NCBI GenBank assembly: GCA_003224085.1 | Contig: QHYK01000056.1 | Coordinates: forward strand, 1-64,000 | Length of the DNA: 64,000 bases | Origin: Acidobacteriota bacterium | GTDB lineage: Bacteria > Acidobacteriota > Terriglobia > Acidiferrales > UBA7541 | Direction: 5' to 3' | Shown: one piece after another, positions 17,931-26,575 of the stretch | Layout of the letters: each line of letters opens with the position of its first letter | How positions within the stretch are numbered: the stretch's first letter is position 1 | Translations under genes and position numbers: made by a program | The notes under the pieces: generated by a model | What the model was told of the DNA's origin: nothing | Database searches by the model: none | The model's input: the letters and a program-made list of their open reading frames with translations, nothing else

Positions 17931-18791
17931 ATGCGACAAATTGTCCCGCAACGCGCAGCCGGTTTCTCCCTCCTAGCAATTGCATTTTCTTTTCTCAGTT
18001 GTGGTGGCGGCGACACGCTTCAGCCTCCTCCCGCAAAGGGCTGGACCGTCGTCTGGTCTGACGAATTCAATGGCGCGGACGGCTCCGCTCCCGATTCCTC
18101 CAAATGGATTTACGATCTGGGCGGCAAGGGTTGGGGCAACAGCGAACTAGAGTGCTACACGAATCGCTTGCAAAACGCCCAAATTAAAGGCGGCCATCTC
18201 GTCATCACCGCGCAACAGGAAGGCGCTCCCTTTGTGTGCTCGGATGGCTCCACCAACAATTACACTTCGGCTCGCCTCAAGACCCAAGGCCTCTTCAGTC
18301 AGGCCTATGGACGCTTTGAAGCGCGCATCAAGATTCCCGCGGGGCAGGGAATGTGGCCTGCTTTCTGGATGCTGGGTAACAACATCACTTCTGCGGGCTG
18401 GCCCGCCTGCGGCGAAATCGACGTCATGGAGAATATCGGCAAGGAACCCGGCACCGTGCACGGTTCGCTTCACGGGCCGAGCACCACCAGCCGCACCAGC
18501 GACGCTTCAGCTCCTTTCAGCCTTCCAGGCGGTCAGGCATTCGCGAATGACTTTCATCTCTACGCTGTCGAATGGCAGCCGGGAGTAGTCCGCTTTTACG
18601 TGGACACGAATCTTTACGCCACGTTTACGCAATCCCAGTGGCCCACCGGCGGCACCTGGGTTTTCGATCATCCTTTCTTCATCCTTCTCAATGTCGCCGT
18701 AGGCGGCTCCTGGCCCGGCTCTCCCGACAGCACCACGGTCTTCCCTCAGCAAATGCTTGTCGACTACGTCCGCGTCTACACCAAGCAATAA
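17931..18791 (+). CDS. GH16-family glucanase lipoprotein
   Basis: Glycoside hydrolase family 16 (laminarinase/lichenase-like), expected to cleave beta-1,3 or mixed beta-glucans at the cell surface. The N-terminus is a lipoprotein signal with lipobox-like FLSC before GGG (Cys near residue 24). The catalytic ExDxxE motif is GEIDVMENIG (residues about 160-170), with flanking GMWPAFWMLG and the C-terminal FFILLNVAVGGSWPG and VDYVRVY strands. 286 residues, single domain, no carbohydrate-binding module. GTG or ATG choice is not an issue: ATG 17931 directly opens the leader. Single gene unit. Confidence 0.93.
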   Translation: MRQIVPQRAAGFSLLAIAFSFLSCGGGDTLQPPPAKGWTVVWSDEFNGADGSAPDSSKWIYDLGGKGWGNSELECYTNRLQNAQIKGGHLVITAQQEGAPFVCSDGSTNNYTSARLKTQGLFSQAYGRFEARIKIPAGQGMWPAFWMLGNNITSAGWPACGEIDVMENIGKEPGTVHGSLHGPSTTSRTSDASAPFSLPGGQAFANDFHLYAVEWQPGVVRFYVDTNLYATFTQSQWPTGGTWVFDHPFFILLNVAVGGSWPGSPDSTTVFPQQMLVDYVRVYTKQ

Positions 18792-18893
18792 GTTGGACTC
18801 GTGATTCGTGACCCTGGACTTGTGAAAGTCCACGGCGGTTTCTCTGCCGTCTGTTGATTCCAGTTGGCTCATTGTACCTTCGGCCGCTTTGTG

Positions 18894-18929
18894 CCCTCTG
18901 TGCTCTCTGCGTCCTCTGTGTTAAAACTC
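18894..18929 (+). repeat. CTCTGTG-type dispersed repeat
   Basis: Three CTCTG(T/C)G units nine to ten bases apart, ending GTTAAAACTC. The best-preserved copy of a family also seen at 9142-9180 and 24938-24965. Located in the spacer before the DinB-like gene. Confidence 0.6.
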
Positions 18930-18954
18930 TTTTGGTAGAGAAGGGAACAAGTCC

Positions 18955-19473
18955 ATGACCGCATCACCTGTACCCGGCTCAACTACAACCGCATCGCCGG
19001 ATGCCGCACGTCAGTTTTTGCGCCACACCCTTGCTACGGTGGCGTATCGAGGTGGCAAAGCTATTCGTGGCGCACCTGACCGTTTTGGTACGTTCCACAT
19101 CGGCGACAAGACCCGCACACCCGCGCAAATCCTCGCCCACATGGGCGATCTCTTTGACTGGGGGCTCTCCATCGCGCAAGGTGAGCCGGCCTGGCACGAT
19201 TCCGCACCGCTTCCATGGGACGCGGAAGTTGTGCGTTTCTTCGCCACGCTGCAGAGGTTCGAAGATTACCTCGCGTCTTCCGAGCCTCTTCACGGCTCCA
19301 CGGAAGGTCTTTTCCAGGGCCCGGTCGCCGACGCCCTCAACCACATTGGCCAAATCGCCATGCTGCGCCGCCTGGCTGGTTTTCCCATCTTGGCTGAAAA
19401 CTATTTCCAAGCCGGCATTGCCGCTGGCCGCGTCGGCCCCGACCAAGCCGCTCCCCGTCGCGAATTCGAATGA
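18955..19473 (+). CDS. DinB-superfamily four-helix protein
   Basis: Probably a DinB/YfiT-like metal-binding helical bundle. Putative ligand histidines are in LAHMGDLFDW (residues about 61-70) and DALNHIGQIAMLRRLAG (about 124-140), the two helical positions characteristic of the superfamily. A third His is less clear (FHIGDK near 49). AAGGGA precedes the ATG. 172 residues. Members often act as thiol-dependent transferases, for example with bacillithiol, which would fit the bshB1 gene in this genome; that link is inference. Confidence 0.7.
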   Translation: MTASPVPGSTTTASPDAARQFLRHTLATVAYRGGKAIRGAPDRFGTFHIGDKTRTPAQILAHMGDLFDWGLSIAQGEPAWHDSAPLPWDAEVVRFFATLQRFEDYLASSEPLHGSTEGLFQGPVADALNHIGQIAMLRRLAGFPILAENYFQAGIAAGRVGPDQAAPRREFE

Positions 19474-19483
19474 TGCGCTAAGG

Positions 19484-20314
19484 TTACGTTATCTGAACGG
19501 GAGTTACCTGGACCAGAGCGATGGACCAGTCTTCGCCCTTGCGCACAAGTACCACGCTCATCCGGTGCATCCAGACGCGCTCCATGCTCGCAAGGATCGC
19601 ATTCTTCCACAGCACCACCGCAACCAGAATGTCCCCGGAGTCGGCGAGTGTTTCTTCGATGAGGTACGTGGCATTTTTCTTGGCATAGGGTGCAAGCAGT
19701 GTTTCCAGGCCCTTGTGGATCTCCTCGCGATTCCATCGTTTTCCGTGGACGTCCACAAACTGGGCGTTTTCGGCGAAGAACGCGAGCACGTCTTCGGCCT
19801 TAGACCATTTGAGTCCTGCAAGAAAGCTGTGCAAAGTGGTTATCGCATTTTCGCTAAGTTTCGGCGTCGGTTTGATGCCCTCAACGCTCCGGGTCTTAGC
19901 GACTTCCTCGCGGAGCGTGGCCAGCCTGGCACCCTTGGCTTGTAAGATCTGTGCAGCGAGGGAACCTTCGACGTGCAGGAGGCCTAGCAGCAAATGTTCT
20001 GTATCGACATGGCGGTGACCGAGCCGGTCGGCCTCTTCTGCGGCCAGGCGCAGGACCTTCTTGGAATCCTCCGTGAGTGGTACCTCTACGGAGGTTGCAA
20101 TGCGCTCGCGCGGCGGAATGTGTTTCTCGATTTCGGCGCGAATTGCAAGCTTTGCCTCAACCCCGCCTAGGAACCTCTTTGCAAGAGAGGGTTCCTCCCG
20201 CACAAGCCCCAACAACAAATGTTCCGTCTCGATGTACGGGCTACCATACTGGCTGGCCTCATAGCGCGCGAAGAAAACCACGCGTCGGGCTTTTTCCGTA
20301 TAACGCTCAAACAT
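19484..20314 (-). CDS. Clp N-domain (double repeat) fused to a SnoaL/NTF2-like domain
   Basis: Residues 1-70 and 77-140 are two Clp_N repeats, each with the hallmark TEHLLLGL motif (ETEHLLLGLVREEPS and DTEHLLLGLLHVEGS); the opening FERYTEKARRVVFFAR is as in ClpC. No AAA+ ATPase domain follows. Instead residues about 150-276 form an NTF2/SnoaL-like region (LAFFAENAQFVDVHGKRWNREEIHKGLE...). Clp_N domains bind substrates or adaptor proteins, so this could sequester or present a ligand. It ends ten bases from the convergent DinB-like gene. Domain calls are firm for Clp_N, moderate for NTF2. Confidence 0.82.
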   Translation of the reverse strand: MFERYTEKARRVVFFARYEASQYGSPYIETEHLLLGLVREEPSLAKRFLGGVEAKLAIRAEIEKHIPPRERIATSVEVPLTEDSKKVLRLAAEEADRLGHRHVDTEHLLLGLLHVEGSLAAQILQAKGARLATLREEVAKTRSVEGIKPTPKLSENAITTLHSFLAGLKWSKAEDVLAFFAENAQFVDVHGKRWNREEIHKGLETLLAPYAKKNATYLIEETLADSGDILVAVVLWKNAILASMERVWMHRMSVVLVRKGEDWSIALVQVTPVQIT

Positions 20315-20799
20315 GACTCGTCCCCGGCCCCACGCACACCGAGCATCGGCCGGTCCTGACCGCCTTTAGGGTATCGTTTGACAGAAGAGAACGGCAAGCG
20401 TGAGGCTAGTGGCGTCAAACGGTCCCGACCACATCGCCTCTCTGGCCACAAGGAGAAGAATTGCCACGTGCACTTCGTTTCTTTACTGTTTGCTGGTGGT
20501 TTGCCTCTGAAGCTCGCAGCTCTCGGAGCAGGACATTTTTCTGGTGGTGGCTTTCGTGCCCGTGGCTTTGTGCGGCCCGCGCAGGGGCATTAGTCAATTT
20601 GCGGTCGTCGGTCTCTCGCTTCTCGTTGTGACTGTGCTTTGCACCTGGTCCGAGGCTCGCAGAGAATTTCCCGTTCGGTGTCACCGCAGTTTTGCTTCTG
20701 CGGCCGCGTTTTGCGCAAATTGCATCCAGCGTACCTGCAACTTCTTCAGCCGCGCATTAAACGAATCGGGGCAATCTTGCCCGAGGATTGTGGGCAACT
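20315..20799. other. Gene-free spacer
   Basis: No convincing coding frame. A short inverted repeat CGGTC-CT-GACCG lies at 20351-20361 close upstream of the Clp_N gene, which reads away leftward. A TTGACA is visible at 20378 but reads rightward with no gene behind it. Nothing else recognisable. Confidence 0.5.
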
Positions 20800-21201
20800 T
20801 TAGTGCATGGCCGCAGCGGGCGCTTCTTCCGGCTCTTCGTGCGCCGCTCGGATGATATGCAACTCAACGTCCGTGGCGTGGAACGGATACTTCAGCGTAC
20901 CTAACACCTGGCCTCCCGCCACCTCCTGCGGATCCACCGGGTCGTCTGGCTCCGTTGTTAGCACCATCCGCGGCGGCTGCGCTGCAGAATGCGTGTTGTT
21001 CAGCAATTCCTTGTACGATCCGTCCGGCAACCGCTGATCTGAAAACATCAACGCAATGGGTTGCCGCGAGAGCACCTCCTCCGCCTGCTGAAGCGTGGAG
21101 ACCGTAATCACATTGACCGGCAGTTCTTCGAGGATTTTCACCAACGACCGGCGCTGTTCGAAATTGGCGGATGCTACTAAGACGTCCCACTCCTTTGACA
21201 T
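20800..21201 (-). CDS. Receiver-domain-only response regulator
   Basis: CheY-like receiver domain without output domain. From ATG 21201 (GGAGGTGG site just upstream) the protein starts MSKEWDVLVASANFEQRRSL. The phospho-acceptor is the Asp of LMFSDQRLPDG near residue 52; the switch Thr is in MVLTTEPDD and the Lys in GTLKYPFH. The usual acidic pair near the N-terminus is missing (VLVASANFE, where DD is usual), so magnesium binding may be impaired. 133 residues. No kinase gene adjoins it. Confidence 0.75.
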   Translation of the reverse strand: MSKEWDVLVASANFEQRRSLVKILEELPVNVITVSTLQQAEEVLSRQPIALMFSDQRLPDGSYKELLNNTHSAAQPPRMVLTTEPDDPVDPQEVAGGQVLGTLKYPFHATDVELHIIRAAHEEPEEAPAAAMH

Positions 21202-21288
21202 AATCCACCTCCAGGGCCGAAAGTCCCAGCTTGCCTTGAACTTGAAGGGGCCTAAGTCGAGCACTTGCCAACAAGAACAAACTTTGCA

Positions 21289-21317
21289 CTTGACAGTCTT
21301 CTGCCAAGGCTGTCAAG
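21289..21317. promoter_or_regulatory. Inverted repeat upstream of the receiver gene
   Basis: CTTGACAG, 13 bases, CTGTCAAG: perfect eight-base arms. It lies about 90 bases upstream of the leftward receiver-protein ATG. The spacing would suit a dimeric regulator site or a weak hairpin; the arm itself contains TTGACA, a possible -35 box. Confidence 0.4.
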
Positions 21318-21621
21318 GACAAGGGCCCTACTCTAGAAACGCCCACCGGGCGGCGCAATCCGGTGTTTTACCGATTGGCTCGCCAGGATAATTTCTCACC
21401 TCTCAACTGTCCATAAAAGATTGTTGCGTCAACAGTTACAGCCTCCCCTGGCCCAGCCCAGCATTCTTCCGGTCGCCAATTTTGTCGGCTGTTTTGTAAT
21501 ATTCTTTCTTTTACCATCAACGGCAATGCTGTGGTCTTAAGTCTCAAGGACCGTGCGGCAGTTGAGATGCCCGCGGCACCTCCGGTATTGGGACGCTGAC
21601 GCATCGTTTCATCAATACCAA

Positions 21622-22644
21622 TCAATACGAGAGGACGCAGCCACCCGTACCGCTGTCGAAAGCGTTGCTCCACAGCGACTGTACCGCAAAACGGCCCGTC
21701 TGGAGAGTGATGTCGGCCGCCGCGCCCTGCCCTGAGGAGATCCAGGCGCACTTGTCGCCATTCTCCGCGCCGCTGGAGTCCAGCCAGCCACCGCTGGGGA
21801 ACTGGTCGGTGATTGTTTCGGCCATCTCGTGACCAGCGACGATGGTGATGCCGGCATCGGGACCCAACCCGTTAAAGTTGGCGCCGCAGCTGGCCCCCGC
21901 ATCCGTGATGTACGGGAGGTTCGTATAGGCGACGTTGCCGACCGTCGAACTGGTCGCGCTATGGTAGGCGCAGTATTGTGTCCCAAACCCTCTGGAGTTG
22001 TTCCCCGTCGCGGTGGCGATGACGTACTGTACGCTCTGATTGCTTGCGGATGTCGTGTTGCCGAATTGTTGCGCGGCGCGCACCGCTTCGGCCGCGATCT
22101 GCGACTGGCGCGGCCTAGACGGCGCAGCGCTCGCGTTGTCATACCAGATCCGTGCTCCCAGAAGGCCCTTCGGATTGCCCGCGGCAGTGCCTGCGCCATT
22201 GCAAAAGACAGTACCGGTGGCCACGCCCTGGCAATATTGCGTAACGCTGTTCAACCAGGCACTGCCGCCGACGCCGTTGTAGAAGCTCTGTAGAATGCCT
22301 GCCTCGCCGCTTGGGTCATGGCCCCACTGCGAGCCCCAAAACACTAGAAAGACTTGGGGCGCCGTTTCGACGGCCCCGCCGTGGTAGTAGAGGTTACTTG
22401 CAGCACCGGCTCGGTGCGTAGAACCGGGCTGCGCATGGGGGTTGGCCTCGCGAAACCGTTTCATATCGTCAACGGTGGCATGGATCATTGCCGGCGGTTG
22501 GCCTTCTTCCAGGATTCTCAGCCCCCCGACCGTATCTTCATAGACCATCTGCTTCTGCGGTTCCTGCGCGTGGGACAGCGGGCCCACCGTCAGGAACCCC
22601 AGAAAGGCGAGAAAGCCTCCCCAAGCGTATTTGTGCGGAATCAT
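21622..22644 (-). CDS. Secreted protein with a putative HExxE metal site
   Basis: Signal peptide (WGGFLAFLGFLTVGPLSHA) then a 310-residue mature part rich in Gly, Ser, Ala and Asn. The segment VAGHEMAETITDQ followed by GGWLDSSGAENGDKCAW resembles secreted proteins with HELAE(A/T)xTDP signatures, some related to plant EXORDIUM/phi-1. His-Glu and the second Glu could bind a metal. Several cysteines (about five or six) suggest disulfides. GGAGGTGG stands three bases before the ATG. Stand-alone gene. Whether it is a peptidase is not established. Confidence 0.65.
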   Translation of the reverse strand: MIPHKYAWGGFLAFLGFLTVGPLSHAQEPQKQMVYEDTVGGLRILEEGQPPAMIHATVDDMKRFREANPHAQPGSTHRAGAASNLYYHGGAVETAPQVFLVFWGSQWGHDPSGEAGILQSFYNGVGGSAWLNSVTQYCQGVATGTVFCNGAGTAAGNPKGLLGARIWYDNASAAPSRPRQSQIAAEAVRAAQQFGNTTSASNQSVQYVIATATGNNSRGFGTQYCAYHSATSSTVGNVAYTNLPYITDAGASCGANFNGLGPDAGITIVAGHEMAETITDQFPSGGWLDSSGAENGDKCAWISSGQGAAADITLQTGRFAVQSLWSNAFDSGTGGCVLSY

Positions 22645-22921
22645 GAGCCACCTCCGAGATTTGGATTGGTTTCACAGATCAACGCGAGTAAGGCCACCCC
22701 GCACTTTGATCCGACTGCGTGGCGCGATTCATACCATGCTTGGCAGACTGGTGGCAATTCCGGAGTTTCCAAATTTTGAGCACCGAAATGCCCAAATGAG
22801 TATCAGCTGCGCGCCACGCACATCCAGCACCAGTCATCTCCGCATTTGTTGTTGGCCGACATCCGGTTGCTTCCTCCTCTGCCGCGCCGTAGGCGCGCAA
22901 ACTGCTCGCCTGCGCCGTACT

Positions 22922-23326
22922 CTATTCCGTCTCTGGATCGATCGTCTGATCTAGATAAATCCAAAGCACACGCGAAAGAAAGGTCAGCATCGGGGCGAAG
23001 GGCAGAAAAAACACGACGGCCCAGATGGCGACTTTGTTGAAACGCCAGTGGGTCAGGACCCAGAGGATAGCCCCAAAAGCAAAGACGAGGGCGACCCCCA
23101 AACCGTAACTGATGTACATGGCGCCGAGAAAATATCCTGGCTCGCGGTTGAAGAGGAGACCGCAGTCAGGACAGCGGTCATTCATCTTCGGGAAGCCCCA
23201 ATAAACGCCCCAGTCAATGCCCCAGGAAACGTTAGACTGGAAAATTCTGCCCGACCGGCATCGCGGACAGAGTTGGCGGAAGATGCTGCTCAAAGCGGAT
23301 GGCCGAGAACGGGGCAAGAACGCCAT
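22922..23326 (-). CDS. DUF983 membrane protein
   Basis: DUF983 family: N-terminal CPRC (residues about 20-23) and a second CPDCG (about 54-58) form a probable zinc ribbon, followed by the family hallmark REPGYFLGAMYISYG and two membrane helices (about 72-95 and 100-122). 134 residues, typical. Function of the family is not known; in other bacteria it often sits near heme-copper oxidase genes, but none is here. No strong ribosome site is seen before the ATG. Confidence 0.85.
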   Translation of the reverse strand: MAFLPRSRPSALSSIFRQLCPRCRSGRIFQSNVSWGIDWGVYWGFPKMNDRCPDCGLLFNREPGYFLGAMYISYGLGVALVFAFGAILWVLTHWRFNKVAIWAVVFFLPFAPMLTFLSRVLWIYLDQTIDPETE

Positions 23327-23426
23327 GATCGCAGATTAGCGGAAAACGGCCGCTCTGAGATTATGTCATCGCAGGCGGGAGAACAGTACCACCTGCAGTT
23401 TCATGGCTCACCGGGCCAGCCGGCCC

Positions 23427-24458
23427 TCACGGGTCCGTTCCGACCGTTTTCAACAAGGGAGCGAAGGCGCGATCCAACTCTTCGTCCGTCAGCGAATTCG
23501 GTTTCACGTCGCGAAACAGCGCCCAATGCTCGGTATGCTCTACGGTTTGCCCAGGCTGCACGTCCGTCATCGGTCCGAGGGTTTCGATTTCCAGAAACTC
23601 ATTGTTCGTGAAGGTCTCAAACGAGCACCCGAAATCGGGATACGTCTTTGCGGGGTCCGCCTTCGTGCGCTTCAGAAAGGCCTCCCCGTTTAGTAGATAA
23701 GCTGCCCACGTGTCCCCGTTGAACATGCCAAGCTTTTGCGGATCCGCGTTATTGGGATCTTGTCGAAGGGTCAAATATTTTTTGGTGAATTTCCAGCGAG
23801 CGTCGGCCAGGTTCGTGTACGCCCACATGACCAGGGGGTTTGTAGCTTCAAGATTGATGGGGTGCTTGCCGCGCGGCGGGAATCCGCTCACGGCCACGCC
23901 TCCGGGCGCCATCATCGTCAGCGCCCAGGCGGAAAACTTCAAAGGAAACAGGCCGCGATTGGTGATGCGGTGGATGACCGTCATCCGCGAACCCGATTCC
24001 GCCATGCGCAGTTCAATCTCCTTCTGCAGCCTGGTTAGGGGCTCGACCGGTTCGCGAGCGATGATGCCGGTCGGTGTAATCTGAATCTCGACCGGCGCGT
24101 TATCGGGCGCCCACGTGGCCACTGGATCTTCGGGCGCCTTCCAAACCCGGTGGCCGCCGCGCAATTGAAATTTTTCTTCTCCGCTCTTGCCAAGTTGGTC
24201 GGAAAATTCCTTGAACAAATTCTGGCCGCCGAGGAATGCGAATCGAATGATCCTTGGTCCGACATCGCCGGTCACAATGGCTTCGATTTCTCCATTGGTG
24301 ATGCGATAGCAGTTCTTCCATCCTTTGTATTCTGTCTTCTCCACGCCAACCGCGGCATAGTTCGGCGTTGCGCAGGACACCGCCAACGCCAAAGTCATCA
24401 TGTTTCGCAACAGGTGAGCTGCCACCGGCCTCTTCAAAAACTGGGAAGCTGCTTTCAT
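23427..24458 (-). CDS. Exported DUF4380-like protein
   Basis: ATG 24458 has GGAGGAGCGG before it; a signal peptide follows (LLRNMMTLALAVSCATPNYAA). The mature domain starts VEKTEYKGWKNCYRITNGEIEAIVTGDVGPRIIRFAFLGGQNLF, typical of galactose-mutarotase-like folds annotated DUF4380, and ends with EHWALFRDV. 343 residues. The fold suggests sugar or polysaccharide binding in the periplasm. The preceding 24 codons in frame (to 24530) have no ribosome site and are excluded. Substrate not known. Confidence 0.72.
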   Translation of the reverse strand: MKAASQFLKRPVAAHLLRNMMTLALAVSCATPNYAAVGVEKTEYKGWKNCYRITNGEIEAIVTGDVGPRIIRFAFLGGQNLFKEFSDQLGKSGEEKFQLRGGHRVWKAPEDPVATWAPDNAPVEIQITPTGIIAREPVEPLTRLQKEIELRMAESGSRMTVIHRITNRGLFPLKFSAWALTMMAPGGVAVSGFPPRGKHPINLEATNPLVMWAYTNLADARWKFTKKYLTLRQDPNNADPQKLGMFNGDTWAAYLLNGEAFLKRTKADPAKTYPDFGCSFETFTNNEFLEIETLGPMTDVQPGQTVEHTEHWALFRDVKPNSLTDEELDRAFAPLLKTVGTDP

Positions 24459-25119
24459 GAGCTTCCGCTCCTCCGCGAGTTCGGCTAATCCCAGCCCTAA
24501 AGCCCCAGCACCCAAAAGCGCGGCCCTCAAAACGAGGATGAATCAAACGCTGGCCCGCTAGCCATCTAGCCAGGATTTTCACGCAAGGATTCTACACATT
24601 TAGCCACCGCGACGAACCTGCGAAATGCCCGGGAAATCGCGTCAGACAGACGCCGAGCAACGGATTCCGTTTTCCCTGGTTCGCCGATGCCTCGGTGACG
24701 CGGCAACCGAGCGACTTGGCTACCGCCCGCTGCAAATTGTGGACGCCGGCACTACATCAGCCCCAGAGGAAGCGCCTTCCTGTAACTCCTTCCGAAGCAC
24801 ATTCTCAGCACCCTCCAACCACTTAAACCCAATAGAATCATATTCTTATCAAGAACACGGGCGCGGGACTGCCCTCTGGTGTCGTAGGAAAACTGCCGGG
24901 CTGTACATGCTTTCTTCCCATTTTGGAGCTTCCTGAACCTCTGCGTTCTCTGCGCCCATGCGTTATCCTCTTTCCGATTCCTTCTCTTGCCACTCGCCGC
25001 TTGCGCAGTTTGCATCCCGCGTCCTCGACCGGGACGTCGCTGTCTTTCTGGTATGCCGCTCGTCACTCGCCACTCTCTTTTGCGGTATGCTTCCTCATAG
25101 CCTGTGGTGGGAGTTACAA
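24459..25119. other. Gene-free spacer between divergent genes
   Basis: No convincing gene in about 660 bases. It holds the CTCTGCG-type repeat at 24938-24965. Promoters for the leftward DUF4380-like gene and the rightward aminotransferase must lie here, but I found no clear -35/-10 pair. Confidence 0.5.
24938..24965 (+). repeat. CTCTGCG-type dispersed repeat, short copy
   Basis: CCTCTGCGTTCTCTGCG followed by CCCATGCGTTA. Matches the core of the copies at 9142 and 18894. It creates an ATG (24958) that opens a frame running into the aminotransferase gene but has no ribosome site. Confidence 0.5.
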
Positions 25120-26427
25120 ATGAACTGTAAAGTGAGCATGAGCAGGGAAGTGAGCCGTCGTGATTCTCTCCATGGCGCAGGAGTGAGTCGACGCGATTTT
25201 CTGGGTGGGGCGGAGGCCGTGGTTTTTGCCGCCATGCTGAACCACGCCTACGCGCACGTCGCGCCGGAGGATTTGGCCGGTGACGAAGAATACTGGAAGA
25301 AAATTCGCAACGCGTACGCGCGCGATCCCAAGCTCATCAACCTCAATAATGGCGGGGTGGCGCCGGCGCCGAACAGCGTGCTGGAAGCGGAGATCGATGC
25401 CATCCGCTACAGCAATCAGCTTCCGGCGTACCGCATGTGGCACGACCTGGAGCCGGGAATCGAAGACGTGCGCAAGAAACTCGCGCTGATGTGGAACGCC
25501 GATCCCGAGTCCGTTGCCATCACGCGCAACGCCAGCGAGTCGCTGCAAATCGCGCAGTTTGGCCTGGACCTGCAGCCCGGCGACGAAGTTCTGACGACCA
25601 GCCAGGACTATCCGCGCATGATTACCACTTGGCAGCAGCGCGAGCGGCGCGAAAAAATCGTGCTCAAGCAGCTGGATTACGCCGTGCCGGTGCGCAACTC
25701 CGCGGACCTGGTGCGGATGTTCGAGCAGGGAATCACGCCGCGCACGCGCGTGATTCACGTGTCCCACGTGGTGTTCATGACGGGCCAGATTATGCCCGTC
25801 AGGGAGATTTGCGCGCTGGCGCGCGCGCGGGGCATCACCAGCATCGTGGACGGAGCGCACGCGTTCGCGCACGTGCCGTTCCAGCTTTCTGACATGGACT
25901 GCGATTTCTACGGCGCGAGCCTGCACAAGTGGCTCTCCGCCCCCATTGGCACTGGCATGTTGTACGTGCGCAAAGACCGCATCGAGAAGCATTGGGCGCT
26001 GATGGCCGCGCCACAAAGGATGGACAAGGACATTCGCAAGTTCGAAGAAATCGGCACGCATCCGGCGGCGATGCACAACGCGACGCTGCAGGCGCTCGAG
26101 TTCCACGAGCAGATGGGCGCGGAGCGAAAATTCGCGCGGCTGCGGTACTTGAAGAATCGCTGGGCGGAGCGGTTGAGCAAAGTTGCCGGCGCGAAAATGC
26201 TGGTCGAGCTGGGGCCAAACCAGTCCGGCGCGTTCGGCACGATTCACTTCGATGGCGTGGACCCGGGCAAGCTGAGCGATGCGCTGCTCAGCAAATACAA
26301 CATTTTTGTCGTGCCCATCAAAGGGCCCGGGCTCGATGGCATCCGCGTCAGCTCGAATGTGTACACTTCGCCGGAGGAGATTGATCAGTTTTGCGCCGCG
26401 GTCGAAGCCATCGTCCCGCGCGCGTGA
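25120..26427 (+). CDS. Tat-exported class V aminotransferase (isopenicillin-N-epimerase-like)
   Basis: PLP-dependent fold-type I enzyme of the aminotransferase V/CefD group. The N-terminus carries two arginine pairs: SRRDSLHGAG and then SRRDFLGG followed by a hydrophobic stretch, a Tat signal. Catalytic landmarks are INLNNGGVAPAP, the PLP phosphate region ITRNASESLQIA, Asp in VDGAHAFAHV, and the PLP-Lys in GASLHKWLSAPIG. ATG 25120 follows GGGAG at seven bases. 435 residues. The Tat leader implies folding with PLP before export to the periplasm. Racemase, lyase and desulfurase-like roles are all possible. Confidence 0.85.
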   Translation: MNCKVSMSREVSRRDSLHGAGVSRRDFLGGAEAVVFAAMLNHAYAHVAPEDLAGDEEYWKKIRNAYARDPKLINLNNGGVAPAPNSVLEAEIDAIRYSNQLPAYRMWHDLEPGIEDVRKKLALMWNADPESVAITRNASESLQIAQFGLDLQPGDEVLTTSQDYPRMITTWQQRERREKIVLKQLDYAVPVRNSADLVRMFEQGITPRTRVIHVSHVVFMTGQIMPVREICALARARGITSIVDGAHAFAHVPFQLSDMDCDFYGASLHKWLSAPIGTGMLYVRKDRIEKHWALMAAPQRMDKDIRKFEEIGTHPAAMHNATLQALEFHEQMGAERKFARLRYLKNRWAERLSKVAGAKMLVELGPNQSGAFGTIHFDGVDPGKLSDALLSKYNIFVVPIKGPGLDGIRVSSNVYTSPEEIDQFCAAVEAIVPRA

Positions 26428-26530
26428 GACGGTGGCTCAGGCGATGATTGCGACCAAGGGCGAGGACGCCGAAGCAAGGGAGAGCCTTCACTGGCATCCT
26501 TGTCGGATGTTCGGCTTCGGCGCTGAGAAA

Positions 26531-26548
26531 GCGGCGTCAAGCCGCCGC
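26531..26548. terminator. GC hairpin between convergent genes
   Basis: GCGGCG, six bases, CGCCGC. It lies between the stops of the aminotransferase and the convergent ygfZ. No T-run follows, so it is at best a factor-assisted or bidirectional terminator; the sequence GCGGCGGCTTGACGCCGC on the other strand looks like a dispersed repeat type. Confidence 0.35.
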
Positions 26549-26575
26549 ACTCCAAACTGCCAGTAGGAACTGCGC

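Noticed and set aside
24958-25119. Upstream start for the aminotransferase at 24958
   Set aside because: The ATG is created by a dispersed repeat, has no ribosome site, and would bury the Tat signal about 75 residues into the protein.
25114-26247. 377-codon open frame on the minus strand
   Set aside because: Antisense to the aminotransferase; composition dominated by Arg, His, Val and no family match.
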